A stretch of DNA of 8,089 nt from Bacteroidota bacterium (GCA_947454745.1 CANGMV010000037.1:1-8089); one strand, 5' to 3'. Positions 1-7,379 are shown, counted from the stretch's first letter. Made by a program: numbers and translations. Notes: generated by a model not told the origin, from the letters alone.

Positions 1-614
1 TGATGTAGGGCTTGTTCAATTTCCTTAGTACTAAAATCTCCTTCAGGGCCAATAAGTAAAATACAATCATTACTCGGCTCAATAGATTTTATATTTATTT
101 TTTCAGCAGGTTCGCAATGTGCAATCAATTGTTGTGCTGCAGTAAAGTCCTTTATAAAACTATCGTAGGGAGTAGGCGCAGTTAAGATGGGTAACCAGGC
201 TTGCTGACTTTGTATCATGGCCGATTGTAAAATATTTTGCATTCTATCGGCCTTAAATCGCTCATGTATAGTACGTTCACATAAAAGCGGAATAATCTTA
301 TGCACGCCCATTTCAGTGGCTTTTTCAAATAGCCATTCTAGGCGTACTGCATTTTTTAATAGCGAAATGCCTAATGTAATTTTTTGCGTAGGTGCTTGTA
401 TTGTTTTTTGAGATTGAATCGCAACGCTTGCTTGTTTTTTATGCGCATGGGTAATTGTGGCTTCAAATAATTGTCCAATTCCGTTCGTTAAATCAATACG
501 GTCGCCTTCCTTCATTCTTAATACCTGCACACAATGCTTACTCGTTTCCTCGCTTAAAGTAAAATAAGTTGCGTTACTGATAAGGCTAGGTTCATAAAAA
601 TAGGGTACCGACAT
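1..614 (-). CDS. rsmE: 16S rRNA (uracil1498-N3)-methyltransferase RsmE, 3' end cut by window
   Basis: RsmE uses S-adenosylmethionine to methylate N3 of U1498 in 16S rRNA, in the decoding region of the 30S subunit. I translated the minus strand from the ATG at 614-612 and found 204 codons open to the window edge; full-length members are about 235-245 residues, so roughly 35 are missing. The N-terminal PUA-like part holds the HCVQVLRMKEGD segment (residues 27-38), which matches the family's H..VLR...GD pattern. The SPOUT methyltransferase part shows KNAVRLEWLFEKATEMGV (87-104) and the cofactor-loop motif GPEGDFS (189-195), where many relatives have GPEGGFS. The last part of the trefoil knot lies outside the window. 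The gene starts 32 nt after the dnaB stop in the same direction, so co-transcription from dnaB is plausible. No Shine-Dalgarno sequence is seen. The identification is confident. Confidence 0.95.
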   Translation of the reverse strand, partial: MSVPYFYEPSLISNATYFTLSEETSKHCVQVLRMKEGDRIDLTNGIGQLFEATITHAHKKQASVAIQSQKTIQAPTQKITLGISLLKNAVRLEWLFEKATEMGVHKIIPLLCERTIHERFKADRMQNILQSAMIQSQQAWLPILTAPTPYDSFIKDFTAAQQLIAHCEPAEKINIKSIEPSNDCILLIGPEGDFSTKEIEQALH

Positions 615-646
615 GCACTAAAATTAATGGTTGGTTTTTCAATTCA

Positions 647-2221
647 TTAAAATGGTTGATCTTCACTTACGCCTTCGTCAAATTCACCACCATTCATGCG
701 GCTTCCTTGTATAAAGAATCTTCCACCATCACCACCAGCAGCTGGATCATTAAAACTAGAGGTTGGCTTGAAGTTATTAGGTAATCCTGGTAAGCCACCT
801 GAATCGCCATCCCATTCTTCGAATCTTTGGATATCTAATCTTGCTCTTAATTTTACTAAATCCAAAGAACCATTTCTGTGCTTGGCAATTCTTATATGCG
901 TTTCACCCTGTGTACTTTCACCCATTTCGTTGCTCATTACCTCGTAATATTCAGGACGATAAATAAACATTACCATATCGGCATCTTGTTCAATCGCGCC
1001 CGATTCACGTAAGTCACTCAATTGAGGCATCTTGCTTTCCTTTCTGGTTTCTACAGCACGACTCAACTGAGATAAGGCAATGATAGGTATTTGTAATTCT
1101 TTTGCCAAGGCTTTTAAACTTCGCGAAATGTTACTAATTTCTTGTTCACGATTCGAATTTCTATCACCCGAGCCACTCATTAATTGTAAGTAGTCAATGA
1201 TGATTATTTTCACTTGGTGTTTGTTTACCAACCTTCTGGCCTTTGCTCTAAATTCGAAAATATTTAATGCAGCTGTATCGTCAATATAAATAGGTGCAGT
1301 CTCTAATTTTTTAATACCCTTGCTATGCAATTGTTGGTATTCGTAATCTTCTAATTTACCTCTCGAAATTTTCTCCATTTTAATTTCACTCTCCGCACTT
1401 AAAATTCTTTGTACCAACTGAGAGGCGCTCATCTCCAAACTAAAAAATCCAACCGCCTGAGGCTTAGTAGGATGTAAAGCTGCATTACGCGCTAGGTTTA
1501 GGGCGAAAGCGGTTTTACCAACCGAAGGTCTTGCAGCCAAAATAATCAAATCGGTAGGTTGCCATCCGTAAGTGATTCGGTCCAATGAAGCGAAACCACT
1601 CGGCACTCCCGATATCTCGTCTTTTTGAGTTCTTAATTCATCAATTCTGTTTACTGCATCGGCCAATGCATTTTGAATATCCACGAAATTCTTTTTCAAA
1701 TAGTTGTTCGTGATATTAAACATTTTTGTTTCACTATCATCTAGTAAATCAAAAACGTCGGTACTATCTTCGTAAGCATTCGCAATCACTTCGCCACTAA
1801 TTCTGATTAATTCGCGTTGAATAAATTTTTGTAAAACAATTCTGGCATGCGCTTCAATATTGGCAGTCGAAACGACCACATTGGTTAATTTAGAAATATA
1901 ATAAGCGCCACCCACCATATCCAATTGCTCACGTTTTTTTAAAGCCTCTACAACGGTTAACATGTCGATGGGTTGGTTATCCATTTGTAAACCCTGCATG
2001 GCCGTAAAAATCATTTGGTGCGCATCGGTATAAAAACACTCTGGCTTTAAAATTTCGGTAACAGTATCAAAAGCACTTTTTTCTAATAAAATACCTCCCA
2101 ACACGGCTTCTTCCAATTCCTTTGCTTGTGGTGGAATTTTGCCATACATCATGGAACTAATGTCCACAATGGAACTCTTTTTGCGGTTTTTAGTATTGGT
2201 ATTAATATTTGGAATAGACAT
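647..2221 (-). CDS. dnaB: Replicative DNA helicase DnaB
   Basis: DnaB is the hexameric 5'-3' helicase that unwinds DNA at the replication fork and recruits primase. The 524-residue product has a charged N-terminal extension (1-30), the DnaB N-terminal domain (about 31-135), a linker, and a RecA-like ATPase domain (about 200-470). Visible motifs are Walker A ARPSVGKT (230-237), the catalytic glutamate in FFSLEM (E263), Walker B KIIIIDYLQLM (338-348), the SQLSRAVE segment (384-391), DLRESGAIEQDAD (403-415) and the arginine-finger region AKHRNG (446-451). No intein interrupts these motifs. It is longer than E. coli DnaB (471 residues) because of the N-terminal extension and a Gly/Asp-rich, probably disordered tail (471-524) ending EDQPF, which resembles the SSB C-terminal tip. 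It is divergent from pheT across a 217-bp gap and is followed by rsmE. A candidate promoter lies 24 nt upstream of the start. Confidence 0.98.
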   Translation of the reverse strand: MSIPNINTNTKNRKKSSIVDISSMMYGKIPPQAKELEEAVLGGILLEKSAFDTVTEILKPECFYTDAHQMIFTAMQGLQMDNQPIDMLTVVEALKKREQLDMVGGAYYISKLTNVVVSTANIEAHARIVLQKFIQRELIRISGEVIANAYEDSTDVFDLLDDSETKMFNITNNYLKKNFVDIQNALADAVNRIDELRTQKDEISGVPSGFASLDRITYGWQPTDLIILAARPSVGKTAFALNLARNAALHPTKPQAVGFFSLEMSASQLVQRILSAESEIKMEKISRGKLEDYEYQQLHSKGIKKLETAPIYIDDTAALNIFEFRAKARRLVNKHQVKIIIIDYLQLMSGSGDRNSNREQEISNISRSLKALAKELQIPIIALSQLSRAVETRKESKMPQLSDLRESGAIEQDADMVMFIYRPEYYEVMSNEMGESTQGETHIRIAKHRNGSLDLVKLRARLDIQRFEEWDGDSGGLPGLPNNFKPTSSFNDPAAGGDGGRFFIQGSRMNGGEFDEGVSEDQPF

Positions 2222-2244
2222 ATAAAATCACTGTTTTCTTACTG

Positions 2245-2276
2245 CGAAAATCAGCCCTAAAATGGAGATCATGAAA
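2245..2276 (-). promoter_or_regulatory. Candidate Bacteroidota-type promoter for dnaB
   Basis: Read on the minus strand, TTTC (2276-2273) is followed after exactly 20 nt by GATTTTCG (2252-2245). The Bacteroidota sigma-70 consensus is TTTG, 19-21 nt, TAnnTTTG, so each element carries mismatches but the spacing is right. Transcription would begin near 2241 and leave a leader of about 20 nt. The left edge of the AT-rich segment at 2271-2291 overlaps the -33 element. The call is inferred from pattern only. Confidence 0.4.
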
Positions 2277-2336
2277 TTTATTTTGAATTTTGGATATCCA
2301 CAAATCGCTACATAGGCAATGCACATGATTTTAGGG
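2255..2336. repeat. Inverted repeat CCCTAAAAT / ATTTTAGGG in the dnaB-pheT gap
   Basis: CCCTAAAAT at 2255-2263 has its exact reverse complement ATTTTAGGG at 2328-2336, with 64 bp between the arms. A nearby pair, ATCATG (2268-2273) and CATGAT (2324-2329), extends the symmetry imperfectly. Variants CTCTAAAAT (2355-2363) and CTTTAGGG (2376-2383) follow further right. The perfect 10-bp palindrome TGGATATCCA (2291-2300) sits between the arms. The arms could be protein-binding half sites; a role as an RNA hairpin is unlikely because the left arm lies outside the predicted rightward transcript. Confidence 0.5.
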
Positions 2337-2377
2337 TTATACACCTGTTTTGCACTCTAAAATTGGGGTTATTCACT
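2271..2377 (+). promoter_or_regulatory. Row of DnaA-box-like sites with adjacent AT-rich segment
   Basis: Compared with the DnaA-box consensus TTATNCACA, five 9-mers lie on the plus strand. Three match 8 of 9 positions: ATATCCACA (2294-2302), TTATACACC (2337-2345) and TTATTCACT (2369-2377). Two match 7 of 9: CAATGCACA (2317-2325) and TTTTGCACT (2348-2356). The start-to-start spacings are 23, 20, 11 and 21 bp, close to whole turns of the helix, so all would face the same side. Four of the five are preceded by GG. A 21-bp stretch with only two G/C bases (2271-2291) adjoins the first site, as a DNA-unwinding element would. The gap lies where transcription diverges, next to dnaB. The array could regulate dnaB or pheT through DnaA, or be part of a replication origin; no site is a perfect consensus match. 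Confidence 0.4.
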
Positions 2378-2407
2378 TTAGGGTAGGTTAGGGGCCAAAA
2401 AATTGCT

Positions 2408-2415
2408 TATTTTTG
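2408..2415 (+). promoter_or_regulatory. Candidate -7 promoter element of pheT
   Basis: TATTTTTG matches the Bacteroidota -7 consensus TAnnTTTG at every fixed position and ends 24 nt before the pheT start codon, giving a predicted leader of about 20 nt. No TTTG is found 19-21 nt upstream, so the -33 element is poor or absent. Confidence 0.45.
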
Positions 2416-2438
2416 AAGCCATACATTAAAGTGCTTAT

Positions 2439-4850
2439 ATGACCATTAGTTACAATTGGCTGAGTGAATATTTACCAAAAACAATTAGCCCGGAACAATT
2501 ATCTACCATATTGACTTCGATTGGGTTAGAAGTGGAATCCTTGGAAAAAATAGAAAATTTCAAAGGGGGGCTTGCCGGTTTAGTAGTGGGTGAAGTAATA
2601 GAATTAAGCCAGCATCCAAATGCCGATAAATTAAAAATAACAAAGGTCAATATTGGAGGAGATCGTCCATTAAATATTGTTTGTGGTGCTAGCAATGTTG
2701 CATTAGGCCAAAAGGTTGTTGTTGCACCCATTGGCACGACCATTTATCCTAAAACTGCCGAAGCAGGAATAACAATGAAGTTGGCAAAAATTAGAGGGGA
2801 AGAAAGCGAGGGAATGATTTGCGCCGAAGATGAAATTGGATTAAGTGATGACCATGGAGGCATTATAGTTTTAGACGCCAATACAAAAGCAGGCATACCT
2901 GTAAGTTCATTATACGAATACTATCAGGACTGGGTGTATGAAATTGGGTTGACACCTAATAGAATGGATGCCATGAGTCATTATGGTGTCGCTAAAGATG
3001 TGTGTGCTTATTTATCTTACCATGAAACACCTACCTCTGCAGTAAGTCCATTTAAGGCAAGTACTTCAAAAGACGCTGCAGTAAAGCCTTTTAAAGTAAT
3101 TATAGAGGATCAAAAAGCTTGCGCGCGTTATAGTGGCATGGTGATTGAAGGTGTAGAAGTGAAAGCATCTCCTAGCTGGTTAAAAAATAAATTAAATGCG
3201 ATTGGTGTACGCAGTATTAATAATATTGTAGACATCACTAATTATATTTTACACGAAACAGGGCAACCTTTACATGCGTTCGATGCCGATCAAATTAAGG
3301 ATGCAACCGTGGTGGTTAAAAAATATCCAGCAGGCACTTTGTTTGTCACATTGGATGGTACAGAGCGTAAATTAGCTGACAATGATTTAATGATAAGCGA
3401 CACCGAAAAACCTTTGTGTATTGCAGGTGTATTTGGTGGGATTAAAAGTGGAGTGTCGGCGAATACCCATAAATTATTTTTAGAAAGTGCTTGGTTTGAA
3501 AATATACATGTGCGTAAAACTTCTTTACACCATGGGCTTAGAACCGATGCTGCCACTCGTTTTGAGAAAGGTGTGGACATTGCTGGTACCGTAAATGTAT
3601 TAGAGCGTGCTGCACAAATGATTCAGGAATTAGCAGGCGGAAAATGCAGCGAGGTGGTAGATATCTATCCTAACCCTGCCACTAAAAAAACAGTCGTATT
3701 GACATATGCTTATTTGAAAAAATTAAGTGGTAAAGTGTATCCTGCCGATAAAGTAAAAACTATTTTAACGAGTTTGGGTTTTGAATTAATTAAAGATGCG
3801 GCCGACAGTATTGAAGTTGCTGTTCCACACCATAAGCCAGATATTAGTTTGCCAGCCGATTTAGTGGAAGAAGTGTTGCGTATTGATGGTTTGGATAACA
3901 TTGAAATTCCGAGCTCTATTACCATGAGCCCTTCCATTGATCCATTAGAACAAAAGGAAAAATTCAAAGAGAAAATTGCCAATTATTTAGTGGGTCGTGG
4001 TTTTACCGAAATATTGACCAACTCCATTACCAATAGTGCTTACTTTAGCGAAGAAGTGATCGCGTCGTCGGTAAAAATGTTGAATAATTTAAGTGCCGAT
4101 TTAGATGTGATGCGTCCAAGTATGTTAGAGACAGGATTAGAAACCATTGCTTATAATTTAAATAGACAAAACAACGCCATATCGTTTTTTGAAATAGGTA
4201 AAGTATATGGGAAATCGAATGCTGGTAAATATTACGAAGCAGAACAATTGGCCATTTATCTTTCTGGAAAACAACAGGCCGATGGTTGGAGAACAAAAGG
4301 AACTGACCAGGATTATTTTGTTGCGAAAGGAATTGCAAAAGCGATTGTTGAATTATTAGGCATTAAAGGTGTTCAAGAAAAAACAAATACTAATGGATTG
4401 ACCGAATTGGTGTGGAATAAAAAGACCATTGGTCATTTGGAAATGCAAAGCAATAAAAAGCTGCAAGCCTTTGGTATAAAGCAATCGGTGTTTTATATCA
4501 ACTTTGATTTAGCCGCTTTATTAAATGCTTATCAAAGCAAGCAAGTAATTTATAAAGAAGTATCAAAATATCCATCGGTTGAAAGAGATTTAGCGTTGGT
4601 GATTGACAAAGCAACACCTTACGAAGCCATTGAAGCTTGTATTGGGGAAGCTAAATTAACGGCATTGAGTGCTACACGTGTATTTGATATTTTCGAAAGT
4701 GATAAATTAGGAGTAGGTAAAAAATCGGTTGCTATTAATTTTGTATTTAATGCGGCAGACAAAACCCTAACCGATGCAGAAATGGAACCTATGATGAAGA
4801 AACTGATTCAATTGTTTGAAAAAAACATTCAAGCTGAAATTAGAAAATAA
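2439..4850 (+). CDS. pheT: Phenylalanine--tRNA ligase beta subunit
   Basis: PheT is the large subunit of the cytoplasmic alpha2-beta2 enzyme that charges tRNA-Phe with phenylalanine; the catalytic alpha subunit PheS is not in this window. The 803-residue length is normal for the full bacterial form. In order I see the N-terminal MTISYNWLSEYL start typical of the family, an EMAP/OB tRNA-binding domain (about 43-150, with HPNADKLKITKV and VCGASN), the EIGLTPNRMDAMSHYG segment (168-183), a B3/B4 editing domain (about 215-395, with NNIVDITNYI and the downstream LRTDAATRFEKGVD), a B5 domain (about 410-485), the catalytic-like core (about 495-700, including SFFEIGKVY), and a C-terminal anticodon-binding FDX-ACB domain (about 708-801, with YPSVERDLALVID). 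The start fits the family N-terminus and a -7 element lies 24 nt upstream. A small coiled-coil gene follows after 35 nt, so the genes to zapA probably form one transcript. Confidence 0.98.
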   Translation: MTISYNWLSEYLPKTISPEQLSTILTSIGLEVESLEKIENFKGGLAGLVVGEVIELSQHPNADKLKITKVNIGGDRPLNIVCGASNVALGQKVVVAPIGTTIYPKTAEAGITMKLAKIRGEESEGMICAEDEIGLSDDHGGIIVLDANTKAGIPVSSLYEYYQDWVYEIGLTPNRMDAMSHYGVAKDVCAYLSYHETPTSAVSPFKASTSKDAAVKPFKVIIEDQKACARYSGMVIEGVEVKASPSWLKNKLNAIGVRSINNIVDITNYILHETGQPLHAFDADQIKDATVVVKKYPAGTLFVTLDGTERKLADNDLMISDTEKPLCIAGVFGGIKSGVSANTHKLFLESAWFENIHVRKTSLHHGLRTDAATRFEKGVDIAGTVNVLERAAQMIQELAGGKCSEVVDIYPNPATKKTVVLTYAYLKKLSGKVYPADKVKTILTSLGFELIKDAADSIEVAVPHHKPDISLPADLVEEVLRIDGLDNIEIPSSITMSPSIDPLEQKEKFKEKIANYLVGRGFTEILTNSITNSAYFSEEVIASSVKMLNNLSADLDVMRPSMLETGLETIAYNLNRQNNAISFFEIGKVYGKSNAGKYYEAEQLAIYLSGKQQADGWRTKGTDQDYFVAKGIAKAIVELLGIKGVQEKTNTNGLTELVWNKKTIGHLEMQSNKKLQAFGIKQSVFYINFDLAALLNAYQSKQVIYKEVSKYPSVERDLALVIDKATPYEAIEACIGEAKLTALSATRVFDIFESDKLGVGKKSVAINFVFNAADKTLTDAEMEPMMKKLIQLFEKNIQAEIRK

Positions 4851-4885
4851 CTATATTCAATTATCTATTTAATACACGGTAACTA

Positions 4886-5176
4886 ATGGTTGATTTACAT
4901 AATTCCATAGCAAATTTGCAAGAAAAGCTTTCCGCTTTATTAAAGCAGTATGCCCATTTGGAAAAAGAAAATCATCAATTAAAATTGGCTGCTACCCAGC
5001 AACTTACTGTACAACAGGATTTAGAGCAAAGGGTGAAAGAAGGACAAGCGCAATTAACGGCAGCCTTAATGAACCAAGGAGCAGGCATGGATCCCGCTGA
5101 AAAAGCGAAATTGGTTAAAAAGATCGACCAGTATATTAAAGAGATTGACCACAGTATTAGCAATTTGAATCCTTAA
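4886..5176 (+). CDS. Small coiled-coil protein of unknown function, between pheT and zapA
   Basis: I do not recognise a named family. The 96-residue product lacks a signal peptide or membrane segment. Residues 5-60 form a long heptad-rich helix (IANLQEKLSALLKQYAHLEKENHQL onward in character: Leu/Ile spaced by 3-4, rich in Gln, Glu and Lys). A break at MNQGAGMDP (62-70) is followed by a second amphipathic helix, KAKLVKKIDQYIKEIDHSISNL. It is spaced 35 nt from pheT and 31 nt from zapA, so it is very likely co-transcribed with both. From memory, a short coiled-coil gene in this place, ending in a KIDxxIxEIDxxI-like segment, recurs in Bacteroidota. Position and shape recall ZapB, the coiled-coil partner of ZapA in Proteobacteria, but that link is inference, not homology that I can show. 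Confidence 0.85.
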   Translation: MVDLHNSIANLQEKLSALLKQYAHLEKENHQLKLAATQQLTVQQDLEQRVKEGQAQLTAALMNQGAGMDPAEKAKLVKKIDQYIKEIDHSISNLNP

Positions 5177-5207
5177 TCATTTCCCTATATCATTCTAATT
5201 TATACGC

Positions 5208-5522
5208 ATGTCTTCAGAACAAAGCAACCCAGCCGAAATGATTCCCGTAAATATTACGATTGCTGATCGTACCTATAGGGTGAGAATTGCCCCTAAGGAC
5301 GAAGAGGCGGTTCGAAAAACAGCGGCCATTATTAACCAAAAAATGGTTGAGTTTAAGAACCTGTATGCTGGTAAGGACATGCAAGACTATATTTCCATGG
5401 TACTATTGTGGTTTACCACCGAGCAGCAATCCAATGGACAGAACCTGTATGAGCTAGAAAGCCTTCAAAATCAAATCGATAGCCTAACTGCAAGTATCGA
5501 AAAGGTGGTTTCAGAGAACTAA
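5208..5522 (+). CDS. zapA: Cell division protein ZapA
   Basis: ZapA binds FtsZ filaments and bundles them at the division site in the cytoplasm. The 104-residue length is right for the family. After a short polar N-terminus comes the ZapA head, VNITIADRTYRVRIAPKDEEAVRKTA (residues 14-39 region), with the characteristic I..R.Y..R..P.DEE..R..A pattern. The MQDYISMVLLWFTTEQQ stretch (58-74) is the start of the long helix, and the last 30 residues (ELESLQNQIDSLTASIEKV) form the dimerising coiled coil. The ATG at 5208 puts the beta-strand motif at the usual distance from the start. No promoter element is seen in the 31-nt gap before it, so transcription probably comes from upstream. The structured RNA candidate and then rny follow. 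Confidence 0.93.
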   Translation: MSSEQSNPAEMIPVNITIADRTYRVRIAPKDEEAVRKTAAIINQKMVEFKNLYAGKDMQDYISMVLLWFTTEQQSNGQNLYELESLQNQIDSLTASIEKVVSEN

Positions 5523-5568
5523 TTCATAGGTCCTGGGGCATTTTCTACCACTCAATCCATTATTTCTT

Positions 5569-5576
5569 TATCTTCG
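5569..5576 (+). promoter_or_regulatory. Candidate -7 promoter element for the structured RNA
   Basis: TATCTTCG differs from TAnnTTTG at one fixed position. It would start transcription near 5579-5581, exactly where the 5' strand of the predicted closing helix of the RNA begins. A good TTTG is not found at the proper distance; TTTT at 5541-5544 is 24 nt away. Confidence 0.45.
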
Positions 5577-5578
5577 TA

Positions 5579-5713
5579 GCTGAACCTTTGACGCATTATA
5601 TTAAATCGTAATGGGTTGTCTTGCTGTAATGATCCTAATCGAAGCCGCTTAGATGACTATCAACGTATTAGCTATAATATTTCAAACCGAAAAAGGGGCA
5701 GTATGATTTTTTT
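5579..5713 (+). ncRNA. ssrS: Probable 6S RNA of the Bacteroidota (6S-Flavo) type
   Basis: 6S RNA mimics an open promoter and sequesters the housekeeping RNA polymerase holoenzyme. The 211-bp zapA-rny gap has no convincing ORF but folds by hand into one long interrupted hairpin. GCUG (5579-5582) pairs with CAGU (5699-5702), and CCUUU (5585-5589) with AAAGG (5692-5696), across an AA/GG internal loop. AUUAUA (5595-5600) pairs with UAUAAU (5673-5678). UAAUG (5609-5613) pairs with UAUUA (5666-5670), then GUUG (5615-5618) with CAAC (5661-5664). An apical helix joins CUAA (5635-5638) to UUAG (5649-5652). Unpaired stretches between helices fit a promoter-like bubble. Seven Us (5707-5713) follow the closing helix. 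A position after zapA is a known 6S location in Proteobacteria, and I recall the zapA-RNA-rny order in Bacteroidota. Alternatively it is a structured rny leader. Exact ends are uncertain. Confidence 0.6.
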
Positions 5714-5733
5714 AAAACAACAAGATTTAAACA

Positions 5734-7299
5734 ATGGACCAATCAATATTATTGATCATCATAGGAGCGTCTTCGCTAGTGGGCGGACTCCTTGTAGGCA
5801 AATTAGTATTTGCCCGTAATACAAAAAAGCAAGTTGAAGATGCCGAGGCACAAGCAGCAAGTATTTTAAAGGAAGCAGAATTAAGAGCAGAAACTGTTAA
5901 GAAAGAAAAGCAGTTAGAAGCTAAAGAACGCTTTGTGCAATTAAAGGCCGATCACGACCGTGAAATTTTAGAGCGCAACAAAAAAATTGGTGAAGCGGAG
6001 AATAGAATCAAGCAAAACGAATTGAATATCAATTCTAAAGTTGCAGCGTTGGACAAGCAAATCAAGGACAACGATGTGATTAAAGAAAAATTAAATCGTG
6101 AGATTGATTTAGTAAATATTAAGCGTACCGAATTAGAAAAGCACCAAGAAGAACATATTCGTCGCTTGGAAAAAATTGCAAATTTAAGTGCCGAGGACGC
6201 GAAGCAACAATTAATTGAGAGCCTTAAGAACGAAGCCCAAACGCAGGCTTTGTCTTTACAACAAGATATTATTGAGGACGCGAAACAAAAAGCGAATAAA
6301 GAAGCTAGAAAAATTATCATTCAATCTATCCAACGAACTGCCGCTGAGGTTGCTATCGAAAACACAGTAACAGTGTTTAATTTGGAGTCTGATGAAATGA
6401 AAGGTCAAATCATTGGTCGCGAAGGCCGAAACATTCGTGCTATTGAAGCTGCTACCGGGGTAGACTTAATTGTGGATGATACTCCAGAAGCTATTTTACT
6501 TTCTTCATTCGATCCATTACGTCGTGAAATTGCGCGTTTGTCATTACAACGTTTAGTGGCTGATGGTCGTATTCACCCAGCACGTATCGAGGAAGTAGTT
6601 GAAAAAACACGTCGTCAATTAGAAGAGCAAATAGTAGAGATAGGGGAGCGTACCGTAATTGAATTAGGCATCCATGGTTTACACAAGGAGTTAATTCGTA
6701 TTGTTGGTAAAATGCGTTTCCGTAGTTCTTATGGACAAAACTTATTAATGCACTCTCGTGAAACTGCTAATTTGTGTGGTATCATGGCGGCTGAATTAGG
6801 AATGAATCCTAAATTGGCTAAGAGAGCAGGTTTACTGCACGATATTGGCAAGGTGCCAGACGAGGAGACAGAATTGAGCCACGCATTATTAGGGGCTAAA
6901 TTAGCCGAGAAATACGGTGAAAACCCAGCGGTCGTAAATGCCATTGGTGCGCACCACGATGAAATGGAAATGCAATACGTAATTTCTCCAATTATTCAGG
7001 CTTGTGATGCCATTAGCGGTGCAAGACCAGGAGCGAGAAGAGAAATCATGCAGCAATATATTCAGAGAATCAAGGACTTAGAGAACTTGGCTATGAATTA
7101 TCAAGGTGTAGAAAAAGCCTATGCGATTCAAGCTGGACGTGAATTAAGGGTGATTGTAGAGGCTGAAAAGGTAACCGATCAGTCTTCAGACCAGTTGAGC
7201 TTTGAAATTGCACAGAAAATCCAAACCGAAATGACCTATCCTGGTCAAATTAAGGTGACCGTAATTCGTGAAAAGAGAGCTGTGAACATTGCTAGATAG
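5734..7299 (+). CDS. rny: Ribonuclease Y
   Basis: RNase Y is a membrane-anchored endoribonuclease that starts mRNA decay and processes transcripts. The 521-residue length is standard. In order: an N-terminal membrane helix (residues 4-26, [20 protein letters not shown]), a long charged coiled coil (about 30-200, Lys/Glu/Gln-rich), a KH RNA-binding domain (about 211-275) with the [10 protein letters not shown] loop (226-235), and an HD phosphohydrolase domain (about 335-430). Metal-binding candidates are H340, the HD pair at 369-370 in LLHDIGK, HH at 407-408 and D425. The C-terminal domain ends in [20 protein letters not shown], typical of the family. The ATG at 5734 gives the expected very short cytosol-free N-terminus before the membrane helix. 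No separate promoter is obvious just upstream, so rny may be read through from the RNA gene or from the zapA transcript. No clear terminator follows it. Confidence 0.97.
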   Translation: MDQSILLIIIGASSLVGGLLVGKLVFARNTKKQVEDAEAQAASILKEAELRAETVKKEKQLEAKERFVQLKADHDREILERNKKIGEAENRIKQNELNINSKVAALDKQIKDNDVIKEKLNREIDLVNIKRTELEKHQEEHIRRLEKIANLSAEDAKQQLIESLKNEAQTQALSLQQDIIEDAKQKANKEARKIIIQSIQRTAAEVAIENTVTVFNLESDEMKGQIIGREGRNIRAIEAATGVDLIVDDTPEAILLSSFDPLRREIARLSLQRLVADGRIHPARIEEVVEKTRRQLEEQIVEIGERTVIELGIHGLHKELIRIVGKMRFRSSYGQNLLMHSRETANLCGIMAAELGMNPKLAKRAGLLHDIGKVPDEETELSHALLGAKLAEKYGENPAVVNAIGAHHDEMEMQYVISPIIQACDAISGARPGARREIMQQYIQRIKDLENLAMNYQGVEKAYAIQAGRELRVIVEAEKVTDQSSDQLSFEIAQKIQTEMTYPGQIKVTVIREKRAVNIAR

Positions 7300-7347
7300 A
7301 CGTAAAATGGCCTAAAAAGCTTGGAATTTAATATTTGGTTGAAATAA

Positions 7348-7379
7348 TTTGGATAATAGCAAGGGTAACCCTACCTTTG
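7348..7379 (+). promoter_or_regulatory. Strong Bacteroidota-type promoter of rplS
   Basis: TTTG (7348-7351) and TACCTTTG (7372-7379) match the TTTG and TAnnTTTG consensus at every fixed position, with a 20-nt spacer. Transcription should start near 7383, giving a leader of about 18 nt that is A-rich and lacks a Shine-Dalgarno sequence. This is the clearest promoter in the window and the best support for the phylum call. Confidence 0.85.

Noticed and set aside
619..626. TAATTTTA on the minus strand as a promoter for rsmE
   Set aside because: It would start transcription at or next to the ATG and has no upstream TTTG at the right distance; read-through from dnaB is simpler.
615..665. CAACCATT occurring twice around the dnaB stop codon on the minus strand
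   Set aside because: The copies are only 8 bp, in AT-rich DNA, and do not form a hairpin; chance is a sufficient explanation.
1510..1535. Possible intein insertion at the Walker A site of dnaB
   Set aside because: The motif ARPSVGKT and its surroundings are continuous, and the protein length is explained by terminal extensions.
4045..4338. Minus-strand open frame inside pheT, and similar ones in rny and dnaB
   Set aside because: They are antisense shadows of strongly conserved coding regions and show no domain or initiation signal of their own.
5616..5819. Open frame overlapping the zapA-rny gap and the start of rny
   Set aside because: Its product has no recognisable domain or sensible composition, it overlaps the clear rny start in another frame, and the region is better explained by a folded RNA.
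7300..7347. Terminator between rny and rplS
   Set aside because: I found no stem of useful length followed by a U-run, so read-through from rny into rplS cannot be excluded.
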